From the NCBI GenBank assembly GCA_029891385.1, contig CM057224.1:7254001-7318000 (forward strand): a DNA stretch of 64,000 nt, written 5' to 3'. Positions 39,508 through 51,133 of this stretch are shown here, piece after piece. The translations under genes and the position numbers were made by a program. The notes below the pieces were generated by a model, which made no database searches, was not told where the DNA came from, and saw nothing but the letters and a program-made list of their open reading frames with translations. The stretch is from Erythroxylum novogranatense (lineage: Eukaryota > Streptophyta > Magnoliopsida > Malpighiales > Erythroxylaceae). Position 1 is the stretch's first letter. Each line of letters begins with the position of its first letter.

Positions 39508-42449
39508 TGTAACATCTCGTTCTCATACTAAGGGTTAGAACCCTAAAATATGGTATATGTGAGATCAATGAGAGATTAAGAAAAATACATTTCATGCTCA
39601 TACATAATGTTAGCATACACTCAAGTGAACTTGAATTTTTGCACACATTAAAATGACTGTACGTGCATTCATTGGCATTCCAGGTATAATTGTTTATAAA
39701 TGTGATTATATTGAGAATTGTGGTTTTCATATGTTGAAAACTGATTTGGAGAGTGTATTTAGTGATTTAGAATTTTTGGTGAATTTTTGGAGAATTTTCT
39801 GAAATTTTAAGGATATTTTTTTACTAAGAAAAATACCAAGTGACAGAACAATTAATGAATAGTGGAAGAAACAACAGTCAAATGGCAGTGAAAATATTTA
39901 TGAATGACATTAATATTTAATGGCAAGTATCATTGAAAATTGGAAAATTTTGGGTTAAAAATTGAAGGCAAATGGATTAGCTTATTAAAACATCAAGAAG
40001 AGACCTTGAGAGAGTGACGAGTGGCAAGTGACAAAGTCACGTTTTTATTAAGTGAAATACCATATTTTGGTCCTTCACTTGCCAAAAATGACACATGCTT
40101 CATTTTTCCTAACTTCTTCATTTCTTCATCTTCTCCATTTCTCTGCTTCACCCACGACATTCACTCTCACCCTCATCATATTGACTTTTGTTCAACTCTT
40201 TCACGTTGTTTCTGACAAGGGAAATGAAGTAGAAAAGATAATCTAGCTACAAGATGGGTTAGATGTAAAATTTTGGAAGAGAGTGCTGGAAAATGTAGTA
40301 GTAACATGTTCACTAATTTTGCTTCTGTGAAAGTTCATCGCGGCCAACTCCTTGGTTCGCCGCGATCAACTTGCAAGATTTCACTAGGAATTTTCCTCTC
40401 AAGAAAAATTTGCCGCAGCCAACTTTCTTGTATAACTTGAACATTCTTTGGTATTTTAGACATAACTTGTCCTGTGGTTATCCAAATGGAATGATTCTTC
40501 ATTTAGGTAAACTAGAGACACAGGGATACAATTTTTCTAAGGAAATAAAATTTTAATTCTGTCTTTAGGATTCTAGAATCTGACTTGAAATTCAGCATAG
40601 AATACTGTTTCATTTTAAGAATAGTTCGAATAATTTGGAGTATAATTTTTGGAGTACTGAACCAAATTGAATGATATTGATGTCATTAGAAACTTAAGAC
40701 AATGGGTAATATTTTTCTAGAAGAAAGTGTGGTCAAATTACTTCATTTCCCTTGTCAGAATGTTCATGGAAAATAGACCCAAAGATTTGAAATTTTGGAG
40801 GTGTTATATAAGAAGAAATGAGAATTTGGATAATGTTTGATCTTATAATGTTAGAATAACATTCATGAGTGAATTTTTGATATTAAAGTATCGAAGGCAT
40901 AAGTATAATGAAATGAAGATGATCATATGATTATAGTTATGATTCAAAGGAGATGAGTAATGAAAATCAAGTAAAAGTGAATGAGAATTGGATATTATGA
41001 AAGCAAATAATGCTAAAAATGAGAATGTACATAAGATGTGAAATTTGATAATATGCCCAAGATTGTCATTGAACATGCATTGTACTTATTCCATATACAC
41101 ATTTGTCCATAAAGTAATACTTATAATTTGATTTTAATGGGTTTGCTTCGTGTGTATTGCATAATGTTGATGTGTAGGATAAACGTCCGCATTCAGACGT
41201 TTCCATATCATAGAAGTTAATGCTAATCTAGAGCGTACTGTGAGTCGACTTAGATGGTCTTACTTTTCTGATTGTTTCGTTTATGTATTATTCATTGAAT
41301 GATTATGAAATGTGATTATTATGATTCTAGACATTGAATGTCCGAGGAGTTTGATAAATGCATGAATAGTAATAGGAGTACTCACTAAATGTGAACTAAA
41401 AGAAATAAGTGATACTCAACTTAAATGTTGAATGCCAGACTAAGGTCCGATACATGTGTAAAGTGGAAATAAATGACTAATTGAAAAATATGAATGCGAT
41501 GCATTCCATTATATGAATGCATGAAACATAAAGACAATTATGACCGGAGTAGCCATCGAAAAAGAGCTTAAAGCTCAAATTGTGAAAAAGAGCTTAAAGC
41601 TTAGAAAGTGTTTAAGAGCCAAAGGCTCACTATGTAAAATGAGCCTAGTATCTCCAACAGATACGGGACAGTTATCAATGAGTCTGGTATCCACAAAGAA
41701 TACGAGACAGTTATAGGCACTCAGTCACAACAAAGTAATAGCTGAAAGTGAGTCTCATGAGCACAGAATAAACTTTTAATATGCATGTTTGATGATTGAT
41801 ATGTATGATTTAGATGGTTGAAATAAATTGTTTGAATGAATTCAGATTACGAAATATGAGTTAAATGAATGTGAAATGTATGTGACTCAACATGAGGAAC
41901 TGATACAGTGATATGAATTATGTGATTATATGTTTTAATGTGTTATGTGATTGAGTGAGTCATCAAGGATGGTCACTCATTGAGTTTGCAAAAACTCACC
42001 CAAAATTTGCAATATTTTTCAGGCTATGAAAAGTTACCTCGTTAGGCTAATGGGAGTAGAATCACTGCATTCAAGTAAGTGATAAAGATCGGGATCAATT
42101 CGCGACTACATTTATTTTCTTATTTTTGTACCAAATTGTATATTCCGCAATTTCTATACAATGTATATTTGAATAATTATGTATATAATAACTTTCGAAA
42201 TTGAAAATGTGTTGCAAATGAGATTTATCAAAGTTTAATAATAATTGTGTTTTTGATGTTTATGAAATAAAAGTATGGGCCTGAATTTGAATATTGATTT
42301 TTGAGTACACGTGTGATATTTTTGAAAAATTTGTACTGAGGTTCGAGTGTTTGACTAATTGGTTATTCTAACATGCCACCCTTGTGGGATACGTACTCAG
42401 ATATCACTCAGAATTTTGGGTACGTGTCTTAGGAGAGTGGGGTGCTACA
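39508..42449 (+). repeat. Gypsy E 3-prime LTR
   Basis: It is 2942 bp, starts TGTAACATCTCG and ends GTGGGGTGCTACA. It holds the empty site of the solo LTR near 40250, the aaagagcttaaagct modules at 41550-41620 and the conserved box at 41977-42025. It is shorter than the 5-prime LTR because about 430-460 bp around 40210 are missing. Confidence 0.92.
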
Positions 42450-42454
42450 GTTTA

Positions 42455-42952
42455 TCCTTTCTCTATGCATCTATCATAATACTCTCCACCTTTATCTGAT
42501 TTCATGATCTTAATTTGTTTTCCACATTGATTTTGCACTTCAACCTTAAAAACTTTAAAGGCATCTAAAGCTTCGTCCTTAGAATGAAGTAAGTAGAGAC
42601 ACATATATCGTGAATAATCATCTATAAAGATGCTAAAGTATTTCAGACTATTTACATCTATGTCTGGACAACAAATTTTTAATGTATGATTTCTAGTAAA
42701 TTTGTGCTCCTCTTTATACCTCTTTTAGACTTGTTAGTTTGCTTACCTTTAATGCAATTGGCACAAGTCTCACAATTAGAAAAATCAAAAGTACTAAGTA
42801 CTCCTTTATTTACCAATTTCTTAAGTCTCTAAATGGAGATATTTCCTAATTTTCGGTGCCATAACATAGAGGAATCCTCATTCACAATACATTGTTTTAT
42901 CCCAACGGTATAGAAGTATCAGCTGTGTCATTTCATAATTTAAGAGAATAAA
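42455..42952 (-). pseudogene. Copia integrase fragment (continues from 29685)
   Basis: On the minus strand this reads the integrase core before the gypsy E insertion point. Landmarks include KSDKGGEYYDRCIEK near 42470-42520 (second catalytic Asp region), FIDDYSRYMCLYLL-like codons near 42580-42625, and a GAG-pre-integrase zinc-finger remnant with CETC near 42760. It fits the Tork/Tnt1 clade. It ends where the family B LTR begins at 42953. Confidence 0.83.
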
Positions 42953-45701
42953 TGTAGCGCCCCCTTACTGTAGAGTATACACCGGGACGCCCGTAGGTCA
43001 TACCGATACATACCCTACGATGAGGGTGCACTACGATACGATACGATCACTTCTAATATAACCTCATGGAATCAATAATAATAAAGCAGTATGATCATAT
43101 TCACTAAATTTTAAAACCAAAAGATATTCGTCATTTCATTCATAAAATCCTAAGTACAACATCCGGTCATTTTTACAACTGAACAAGTCCAAAATAGACA
43201 GTAATAACTCTTATCTAGGTCATCCTCAAAATATCCCAAAGGATCCCCAGCTGACCGACCTGTGGGCCATGCTCCTCTCACCGGCACACACACAGCGGGA
43301 AAAGTCTCAAAACCTGGAGCTAGGAGTCACACTACCGCTGTCCTGAAAAATAGTCGCAATTTGGGTGAGTTTGCGAAACTCAATGAGTAACCATCATCGA
43401 TGGTTCACTCAATTCATGCATTCTGTGAATGCGTACAAAGCAACACATATCATATTTAGAATCATAATTGAAGTTCATAAAACCATAATCACACATTTGC
43501 ATTTAACCTATTTCAAACTCACAACACAATCACGGACTCACAAAGACAATCGTAGACTGAATGCATAATGATTTCCATTTCATTTTAGCGTTTTGACTGG
43601 GCATCAGAATTATCCCATTTCTGGGCACATTACACATTACTCAGAAATCGCGTTTTCGGGGGTAGGAGAGCCTTCTGGGTATGCACTACTGCCCATGCGC
43701 ACTAGGGATAGGAGAGCCCTCGGGTATGCACTAATCCTTTTCACTTATCACTGATAGGCGAGCTTATAGCTCCAATCGGATCGAATGTGCTCCACCGGTC
43801 ATAGCGCCATTCTTGATTTCTATTCATACCTAGCATGCGATCACAATTCTCAAAAACATATTTCATAAGAATCATTTACTCAGAATCACAGATAGTTACA
43901 CACAAAGTATATAACACATCAGAGATTGAGAAACCAACTAGGTTACTCACCTCTAAACTTCCGAGCTACTGTCGGGAAGTCTCAGCTGCGTCAGAGGAAC
44001 GACGCTCCACTTGAGCCTCTATCAAAATCGAACATTGAATATTACTAAATTGACCAATTTCCATAATCAAATATGCAAATATATCAAATAATGTACGTCT
44101 TATACACGTTATGACATTTCAAACACTGATCCGAATTTCCCGATCTCATATTCTAAATCCCGAATTCAAAATCTCTAAATTGAAATCCATTCATATCTAA
44201 TTGCATCATCAAATTCCTAATCCCCATTTATTAGAAATCTCCAATTACAAATTCGGAAAACAATCTCCCTCGCCGCGGCGTCCATTCCCTCGCCGAGGCG
44301 AGCCCTTTTTCTTCACGCCTTCGCCGCGACGTCCGCTCACCTCGCCGTGGCGAACAATCCCTTCTTCGTCGTGGCGTACGCGTTGCGCACGTCGCGACAT
44401 GGACCGAAATTCCTCGCACGGCGGCCCCATGCTTTCGTCGCGACGTCTGCGTCTCTAAAACTTGCGGCGTGTTCTTCGTCTTGTGCAAGGCATGCGATCG
44501 CAAATTCGCCCAGAAAACCCAGAATTTCCCAAAATTTCTGATACAAATCCATCCTAAACCCTTTTAAACACTTCAAAACATTATTCTACACTTAGCATTA
44601 CTCATCCCTAACCTTAAACCCACCAAATAACCATTATTCAACAAATACCCAAATCAAAAATCACATTTTTACCCTAAAACCTATATCATCCGAAACTTTC
44701 TAACTCTTACACAATTAATCACTTAATTTCATACTTCAATCAAAAGATTAAACACATAAATAAGTTACAACTTACTTGATTAAGCTTTAAACTTTTCCAA
44801 ATCACCAAGAAAATCCAAATCTCAAGCTATACGACAGCCACGACAACTCCCAAACCAAAACTCATCTTCATCCTCTCTAATGCCACACTAAATGATAGAT
44901 TCAAGGATGAAGGAGGAAGAACTAGCAAGAAGAGAACACTCGAGAGAGGAATTCACGATGGAGGAAGAAGAAATCTTCAAGCTTTTCTCTCAAAACAAGC
45001 AAATATCGTGGATCATAGATTTCAAAGGAATAGGTTTAAATACTAAGACTTGATAAGGCTTGTTTGGCAATTTATTGCCACAAGTCCAATTCGAACAACC
45101 TCTATCCGATTTCAAATTCTAATTTCTCCCGAATTCCAATGGTTCATACCCTAATTCCTCAAATCATATTTCAAATTATTTCATATCAATTGTCAATCAA
45201 ATTCGGAACCAGAATCATAATTAATCCGTAGCTGAACCATTTTTCCAGTCTGGGCCTAATACTCCGAAAATTTCAGAAAAATTCCTATAATTCCACAAAA
45301 ATAGTAAACCTCTATTTATATACTCAAATCTCAAATTCTCAATCTCCATATTCAGTTTTATCACTTCAATGCATAAATCAAAGTACGATTAACCTTAAAA
45401 TAACAAACTCTCCAATCTCATAAATCCCAGCTCTAAAATATCAAATTCACTAATCAAAACACAATTTACCTTAAATCATAAATTTTCCAATTCACAAATC
45501 AAAGCAAACTTAACCTTAATCACAAAGTCTCCAATGTCACAAACGAGTCGGAATTCTGTCATACATGCATGTACATACATATTCGATGCAACACGAACAT
45601 TTATCAATGACGTGGAGGCTACAAATGCACATGAGTAATACGTTATCTGAGAATACATATGAGGTGAACTGTACCCATCCCATCGGTGACGGGATGTTAC
45701 A
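42953..45701 (-). repeat. Gypsy B 3-prime LTR (family B)
   Basis: It has plus-strand ends TGTAGCGCCCCCTTAC and GACGGGATGTTACA. It is 2749 bp and is clearly related to 62148-64000 (the same order of phrases; the first 120 bases match about 85% by eye). It contains the conserved box (43339-43390), a repeated ggagagccctc module (43660-43740) and a GC-rich island (44266-44470). Confidence 0.92.
44266..44470 (-). repeat. CpG-rich island with palindromes in family B LTR
   Basis: This 200-bp segment is dense in CpG words such as CGCCGCGGCG, CTCGCCGAGGCGAG and CGTCGCGAC, in an AT-rich LTR. It produces long spurious ORFs on both strands. The copy at 63440-63590 has the same type of words but a different order. 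Confidence 0.75.
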
Positions 45702-45717
45702 ATTCTCCCCTCCTAAC
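45702..45717 (-). other. Gypsy B polypurine tract
   Basis: ATTCTCCCCTCCTAAC on the plus strand complements to GTTAGGAGGGGAGAAT. This is almost the same as the gypsy C tract and lies next to the LTR. It is followed by the complemented ttcgggacgaaattt phrase. Confidence 0.9.
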
Positions 45718-48700
45718 AAAAATTTCGTCCCGAAATTTTCTTACCTGACTGATCGAACAAGTGAGGATCTCGCTTCTCATGTGCTCCTCGGTCTCCCAGT
45801 TGCCTCCTCGATGAATGGTTCTTCCAAAGGACTTTCACCAATGGAATCACCCTGCTCCGCAACTGCTTGACCCACAATCCAATAATCCGCACTGGCTCCT
45901 CCACATAACTCATATCACTGGCTATCTCAATCTCCTGAGCCGGAATCACATGAGTCGGGTCTGATCGGTATCTCCGGAGCATACTCACATGAAACACATC
46001 GTGCAACTGGGACATTTCACTCGGCAAGGCTAATCTGTAAGCCAACGGTCCAATCCGCTCAGTAATCTTATATGGACCGATATACCGAGGACTCAACTTG
46101 TCCTTACGGCCAAATCTGAGAATTCCTCTCCACGGAGACACTCTGAGGAACACTCTATCACCCACAGCATACTCCGTCTCTCTCCGATGCTGATCTACAT
46201 AACTCTTCTGCCTGTCCTGAGCCGCCTTAATGCGACTCCGAATCAGCTGTACCTTATCCACAGTGTCCTGGATCAGCTCGGGACCCTCTAACATCCTCAT
46301 ACCCTCTTCATCCCAGTAAAGAGGGGATCTGCACGGTCGCTCATATAAAGCCTCATACGGTGCCATACCGATACTACTCTGGTACTGATTATTATAAGCG
46401 AACTCTACCAGAGGCAAATACTGATCCTACGCACCTCGGAACTCCAATACACAGGCTCTCAACATATCCTCAACAGTCTGAATAGTCTTCTCACTCTGCC
46501 CATCCGTCTGAGGATGAAACGCTGTGTTGAAGTTTAATCTCGTACCCAAAGCTGACTGCAAACTCCTCCAGAATCTCGAAGTAAACCTGGGATCCCTATC
46601 TGACACTATCGATACTGGGACCCCATGCAGTCGAACTATCTCTGCTACATACTTCTGGGCCAACTGATCGAGGGTATTACTCTCCCTCACTGGTAAAAAG
46701 TGAGCCGATTTAGTCAACCGGTCCACTATGACCCAGATAGCATCATACTGCCTCGACGTCCTGGGCAACCCCATAATAAAATTCATCGTAATGCGCTCCC
46801 ATTTCCACTCCGGAATGGGTAACGAATGCAATCTCCCAACTGGGACCTGGTGTTCAGCCTTAACCTGCTGGCATGTCAAACACCGAGAAACGAACTCCGC
46901 CACATGCCTCTTCATACCTGGCCACCAGAAATGCAACTTAAGAGTGCGATACATCTTGGTGACACCAGGATGCATAGCATAAGCAGCCAAATGAGCCTCC
47001 TCCAAGATCTCACGCCTCAGATCCTCCACATCAGGAACACACAGCCTCTGACCCATCCACAAAGTACCATCTCTCAGCTCAAACTCAGACTGCCTTCCTG
47101 ATCTAACTCTATCCATCAATCTCCCCAATGCTAGATCCCGATCCTGAACTCTCCTGATCCGATCATGCAATACCGGCCTGAGTCTCAAAGTTGCAATCAG
47201 AGCTCCATCCTGACTCAAACCCATCTGCACATTAAGAGCTCTCAACTGAACCAAGCACGACAACCTCGAAACCTGAATCTGAGCTGCACTACCATGCGAT
47301 CTCTTACTCAATGCATCAGCCACCACATTGGCCTTCCACGGTGGTACTCGATAGTGCGATCATAATCCTTAAGCAACCCAACCATCTCCTCGCCTCAGAT
47401 TCAACTCACGACTCAAAGAATATCTCAAACTCTTATGATCGGTGAAGATCTGGGCGTCTCCCATACAAATAATGTCTCCGGATCTTCAAAGCAAATACCA
47501 CAATGCTAACTCCAAGTCATGCAGGATAATTACCTCATGGGCTCTCAACTGTCTCAAGCATATGCTATGACTCTCCCATCTCAGATCAAGACACAACCTA
47601 AACCTGCTGCGAAGCATCACTATAAACCTCGAAACCTCCGGCTCCAGATGGCAGGGCTAACACCGGTGTCGTAGTCAACCGATGTATCAACTCATCGAAA
47701 CTCCTCTAACACTCATCTGTCCATCTGAAGGCCACACTCTTCCTCAGAAGTCTTGTCAAAGGGGCGGAAATCACAGAAAACCCCTCGACAAACCTCCGGT
47801 AATATCCTGCCAATCCGAGGAAACTCCTCAACTCTGACACGTTCCTCGAAATTTCCCAACTCCTCACTGCCTCAATCTTGTGAGGATCCACCCGATACCC
47901 TCACTGCATACCTGATGTGGCCTAGAACACCACCTCGTCCACCAAAATTCACACTTAGTGAATTTGGCATACTATACCTATCTCATAATCTGCAAAGACT
48001 ACTCTCGGATGCTCCGCGTGCTCTCGTCTAGACCTCGAATACACCAAAATATCATCAATGAATACGATCACTGGCCCGATCCGATTATGGCTGAAAGATC
48101 CTATTCATCAAGGTCATGAAAAGGTAGGGGCATTAGTCAACCCGAACGGCATCACTAAGAACTCGTAATGCCCATACCGCTCTCGAAAGCACTCTTAGGC
48201 ACATCGGCCTCTGCGATCCTCAATCGATAGTACGGATCTCAAATCCAACTTTGTAAACACCGAGCTCCTACGCAATCGATCAAAGAGATCATCGATCCTC
48301 TAAAATGGTACTTATTCTTAAGAACCCGATTAAAGTCGCTTATAATCGATGCAAAGCCTCATAGTCCCATCCTTCTTCTTCACAAATAACACCGAGCTCC
48401 CGCGGTGAAACACTGGCCCGATAAATCCCTTATCCAACAACTTCGTAGCTAAACCTTAAGCTCCCTCGGCCCACCGTGCCATCCTATCTGGAGGTATCGA
48501 TATAGAGCGGTACACGAACGAGGTCAATCTCGAACTCCGTCTCCGATTCAATGCAAACCCAAGAACTCCTGAAACACATCCGAAACTCTCGATCACAGGA
48601 CATCTTGCAGACTCTGCTGCACTCTAGAATCCACCACATGCGCCAAATAGGCCTCACAGTCACATCTCATCAACCGCAGAGCACTCAGAAACGAAATCAT

Positions 48701-49317
48701 CCCTGGCCGGCTCGCCGACTAACACTCAAATACCCTCGGTGACGGAGACTCTAAAGACGATCTCCTTTGTATAACAATCTATAATCGCTCTATGGGCAAA
48801 GTGAGCCAGTCCATCCCCAAAATCACATCAATCTCGAAGGGCAACATAATCAAGTCGCGCGCTCGATCGATCAATCAAAATCGGACACTCCTTGCGGACC
48901 TCTCCCAAAATCGTAGTACTACCCAAAGGTGTACTCACCGCAACCCATCTTGAAGCATCTCCCTATACACATGCAATCTACATGCCACGTGCGGTCTGAT
49001 AAATGAATCGTGGACCTGGATCTATCAATGCAAACACCTCAAAGCCGAGAGCGTAGCAAACTCGCAACCACATCTGGAGAATCCTAGACCTCCTGCTGCT
49101 CGTCATAAGATAGACCACGGCACGATCGCGGCCGATCGCCACGACTCTCGAGATCCCACAAAGAATCTCCAACTCCACTCCGAGCTCGCCTCTTCTGAAT
49201 CCAGTCCACTATCATGGCTCTGCGCACAACGTCTTCTACTGGCTCTCCCACTCAAAACAGACTGAGCTTCCAAAATCTCTGGACAGTGTCGGATCTGATG
49301 CTCCATCGAGCCACATA
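45718..49317 (-). pseudogene. Gypsy B pol: protease to chromodomain (disrupted)
   Basis: On the minus strand, in order: the end of a zinc knuckle (about 49317-49280), the protease region with LIDPGPRFIYQTA (about 49035-49000), and RT from about 48600 to 47700 with many shifts. The RT C-terminus reads [15 protein letters not shown] (47860-47800). The frame 47326-46427 holds the end of RNase H (VADALSKRS) and the integrase zinc finger (HLAAYAMHP then CLTCQQ). The integrase core starts MNFIMGLP, where the family has MDF, so the first catalytic Asp is Asn. VSDRDPRF and HPQTDGQSE are intact. The frame 46417-45713 carries the integrase C-terminus and a chromodomain that shifts frame near 45790. It is the best preserved integrase in the window but inactive by the D-to-N change. 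Confidence 0.9.
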
Positions 49318-49384
49318 TGTTTAATAGATAAAGGAACCAATGCAGACGCAAGGCAGTGGTATACAGTAAGGCTCTGATAACAAA
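49318..49384 (-). other. Copia leader remnant and primer-binding site
   Basis: This is 67 bp of Copia 5-prime untranslated sequence. GGCTCTGATAACA at 49370-49382 complements to TGTTATCAGAGCC, one base off the standard initiator-Met site TGGTATCAGAGCC. It adjoins the Copia LTR at 49385. The rest of the leader and gag are deleted. Confidence 0.8.
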
Positions 49385-49875
49385 TGTTATAATATTTCAT
49401 TTACATGCATTTCACAAATCCTCACGTATATATCAACAACATGACTGATGAATGAAATGTTTCTAAATCTTCTAACATCTCAAACTCTCAAGTTCATGGT
49501 GTAAATTTTTCTTAAAAACGAAAAAAGAAGGTTAGGGACCCAAAAACAACCCATAACTGTCTATATATTGCTCTGCCTGTTATAGAGACAACAGACAATT
49601 ACAGACCATCACAACATTTAATGTTGTGATGTCTGTGAATCATATGGACCACTAGCCTTTGTTTGGATGCTTAATTACACAAGGGAAAGGAAAGGAAAGG
49701 AAATAGGGAAATTGCAAGATAAGAATAAAAATAGCCCAAATTTCCCTTCCATTCATCTCAATTCTCTCTCTTATTCTTGTCCAAACAATGGAAAGGAAGA
49801 GAAATACAATTTCTTTTCCTTTCTCTTCTCTTAGTTTCCCTCCATCCAAACAAAGGCTCAGAGTATATTCCAACA
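49385..49875 (-). repeat. Copia 5-prime LTR with nested MITE
   Basis: It starts TGTTATAATATTTC and ends GTATATTCCAACA on the plus strand, and aligns with 26642-27022. Two structural differences stand out: about 110 bp are missing near 49435, and a 205-bp inverted-repeat element is inserted at 49654-49858. Confidence 0.85.
49654..49858. mobile_element. MITE with 16-bp terminal inverted repeats
   Basis: AGCCTTTGTTTGGATG at the left and CATCCAAACAAAGGCT at the right are perfect inverted repeats. The interior also folds back loosely (gaaaggaaagg against cctttctcttc). The other Copia LTR lacks the insert (about 27005-27012), which proves mobility. The target duplication is not clear, so the superfamily is open. 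Confidence 0.88.
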
Positions 49876-50340
49876 TTGCATGCTATTGTAGCACTAATTT
49901 AAGTTATTTTATATGCATTGAGGCCCTAATAAAATCATGGATTATGTTTTTTATGATTTGTGGTGGTGAGAAGTAGTTAGTTAGGACTTATTAGCTAATG
50001 CTAGATTAGAGCATGTACCAATTTATTGTTTAAGAAGATTGATTGATGTTAGAATAAAGTGTATCCATTTTGTTGGTCGAGACATACTATCTAGAGGCGA
50101 ATTCAAACATGTCATATTTGTTGATAGGGTGAATTAGTCGACACGTATCTTGAGCATGTACATGAACTCGAGGAGCGTGAGTATCTATGTGAGAGACAAC
50201 ATGAATTAAAAATCTTTTAATCACTTTACAAGGATTGAACTTTTTTGTAAAATTAAATTATTAAAACTATTAGTATTAATTATTTTTTAAATATATTAGA
50301 TTATTGTAAATTTGTATACATTAATTTAACCTTAATTAAA
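49876..50340 (+). repeat. Old repeat family D, copy 2, right part
   Basis: It resumes family D after the Copia insertion. The phrases ttttatatgcattgag, aggacttatta and taccaattta align with ttttatatgaattaat, aggacttatta and taccaataca at 24460-24540. The tail beyond about 50050 aligns poorly. Confidence 0.45.
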
Positions 50341-51133
50341 TTTTATTAGGTAATGATCCTATAGATCTATCGAAAACGTCGCCGTCATTATCAACGCTCA
50401 TATTGAAGTACGAAATTTAGAAAGATTTAATAATACGTAATTTTATTAATAAAACCATAATTCGTCCTAAACATTTAGATTTTATATCCTCTGAAGTTAA
50501 TGCCCTATTTTAACCCTATTTGGCACTAAGAATAACATCTTTTTTAGCATAATTGAAACAGTTTTACGGACTTATGCCGAACATTTGCACCCAACTAAAA
50601 AGAAACAACAAAGGCAGACAAGTTGGCTAATCATTACGTCCATTAATTGGGTCACAAACTGAAGTGGGTTTTAAGGGGACCAACCAAAACTCTCTGGAGA
50701 ATGCCTAATTAATAGGTAGTTAGGTGCTAAGGTGTAATCATTGCTGCAGAGTCTCTTCATTTGCAAGCTGGGAAAAGTTACATTGGATACCTTGAACCAG
50801 TCGTTGTTAAGCCGAGGTTGTCACTTTCACTTTCAACAAGAAGACTGAAATCGTTCTTACCCACTCTCCTTTGCTTTTTACGAGTCCAAAAGCAGTTGGT
50901 GAACGTATAACAAATTCAAATTTCAACCGCACCTTGGCTTGGGAACATAATTACAAGCAAATACCCAGTAGACAAAATAGAAAGTTTGGAACTTACCTCA
51001 TATTGACATCATTTTGCACACTATACAAGGATCACCAAAATTACCATTGTAGTTGTTACCAATCCACCCTCTGAATTTTTAATTTGTCTGCATCTGGAGG
51101 CCTGACAAAATCCATTTCACCACTTGCAATGGC
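50341..51133. other. Intergenic, 3-prime flank of the TBL gene
   Basis: Low-copy-looking AT-rich sequence with no ORF or repeat recognised. It includes the likely 3-prime untranslated region and polyadenylation site of the TBL gene just left of 51134. These were not placed. Confidence 0.5.

Larger units (their letters stand above)
29691..42449 (+). mobile_element. Gypsy E: decayed chromovirus, with nested solo LTR
   Basis: The left LTR starts TGTAACACTCG at 29691 and the right LTR ends GTGGGGTGCTACA at 42449. The 5-bp target duplication GTTTA flanks it (29686-29690 and 42450-42454), and Copia integrase sequence continues across. The internal region is only about 3.4 kb and carries remnants of RT, RNase H, integrase C-terminus and chromodomain. 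No gag was recognised, and the integrase core seems deleted. A 3.06-kb solo LTR is inserted in its 5-prime LTR. Confidence 0.92.
42953..49317 (-). mobile_element. Gypsy B: chromovirus truncated at its 5-prime end
   Basis: A 3-prime LTR (42953-45701), a polypurine tract, and pol from chromodomain back to the gag zinc knuckle are present. The sequence then stops at about 49317, inside the knuckle (CGSMEHQIRHCP without its first Cys), and turns into Copia leader sequence. Gag and the 5-prime LTR are missing. A deletion that also removed Copia gag is the simplest explanation. The flank ATAAA (42948-42952) recurs at about 49328, but no LTR end is there. Confidence 0.85.
26642..49875 (-). mobile_element. 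Tork/Tnt1-like Copia element with two nested gypsy insertions
   Basis: It has two LTRs of about 380 bp (26642-27022; 49385-49875, the right one with a MITE) that start TGTTA and end TTCCAACA on the plus strand. A complemented initiator-Met primer site lies at 49370-49382. The internal order on the minus strand is integrase, RT, RNase H, which is the Copia order. The RT and RNase H sequences resemble the Tnt1/Tork clade. Gypsy E sits in the integrase-RT part, and gypsy B occupies the place where gag should be. Gag is absent. The flanks (atgtg before, ttgca after) do not form a clear target duplication, although family D continues across the element. Confidence 0.85.

Noticed and set aside
44201..44576. 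Overlapping ORFs of 60-90 codons on both strands in the family B LTR
   Set aside because: The CpG-rich island lacks stop codons by composition. Products are Arg/Pro-rich low complexity and the same region of the second copy does not keep the frames.
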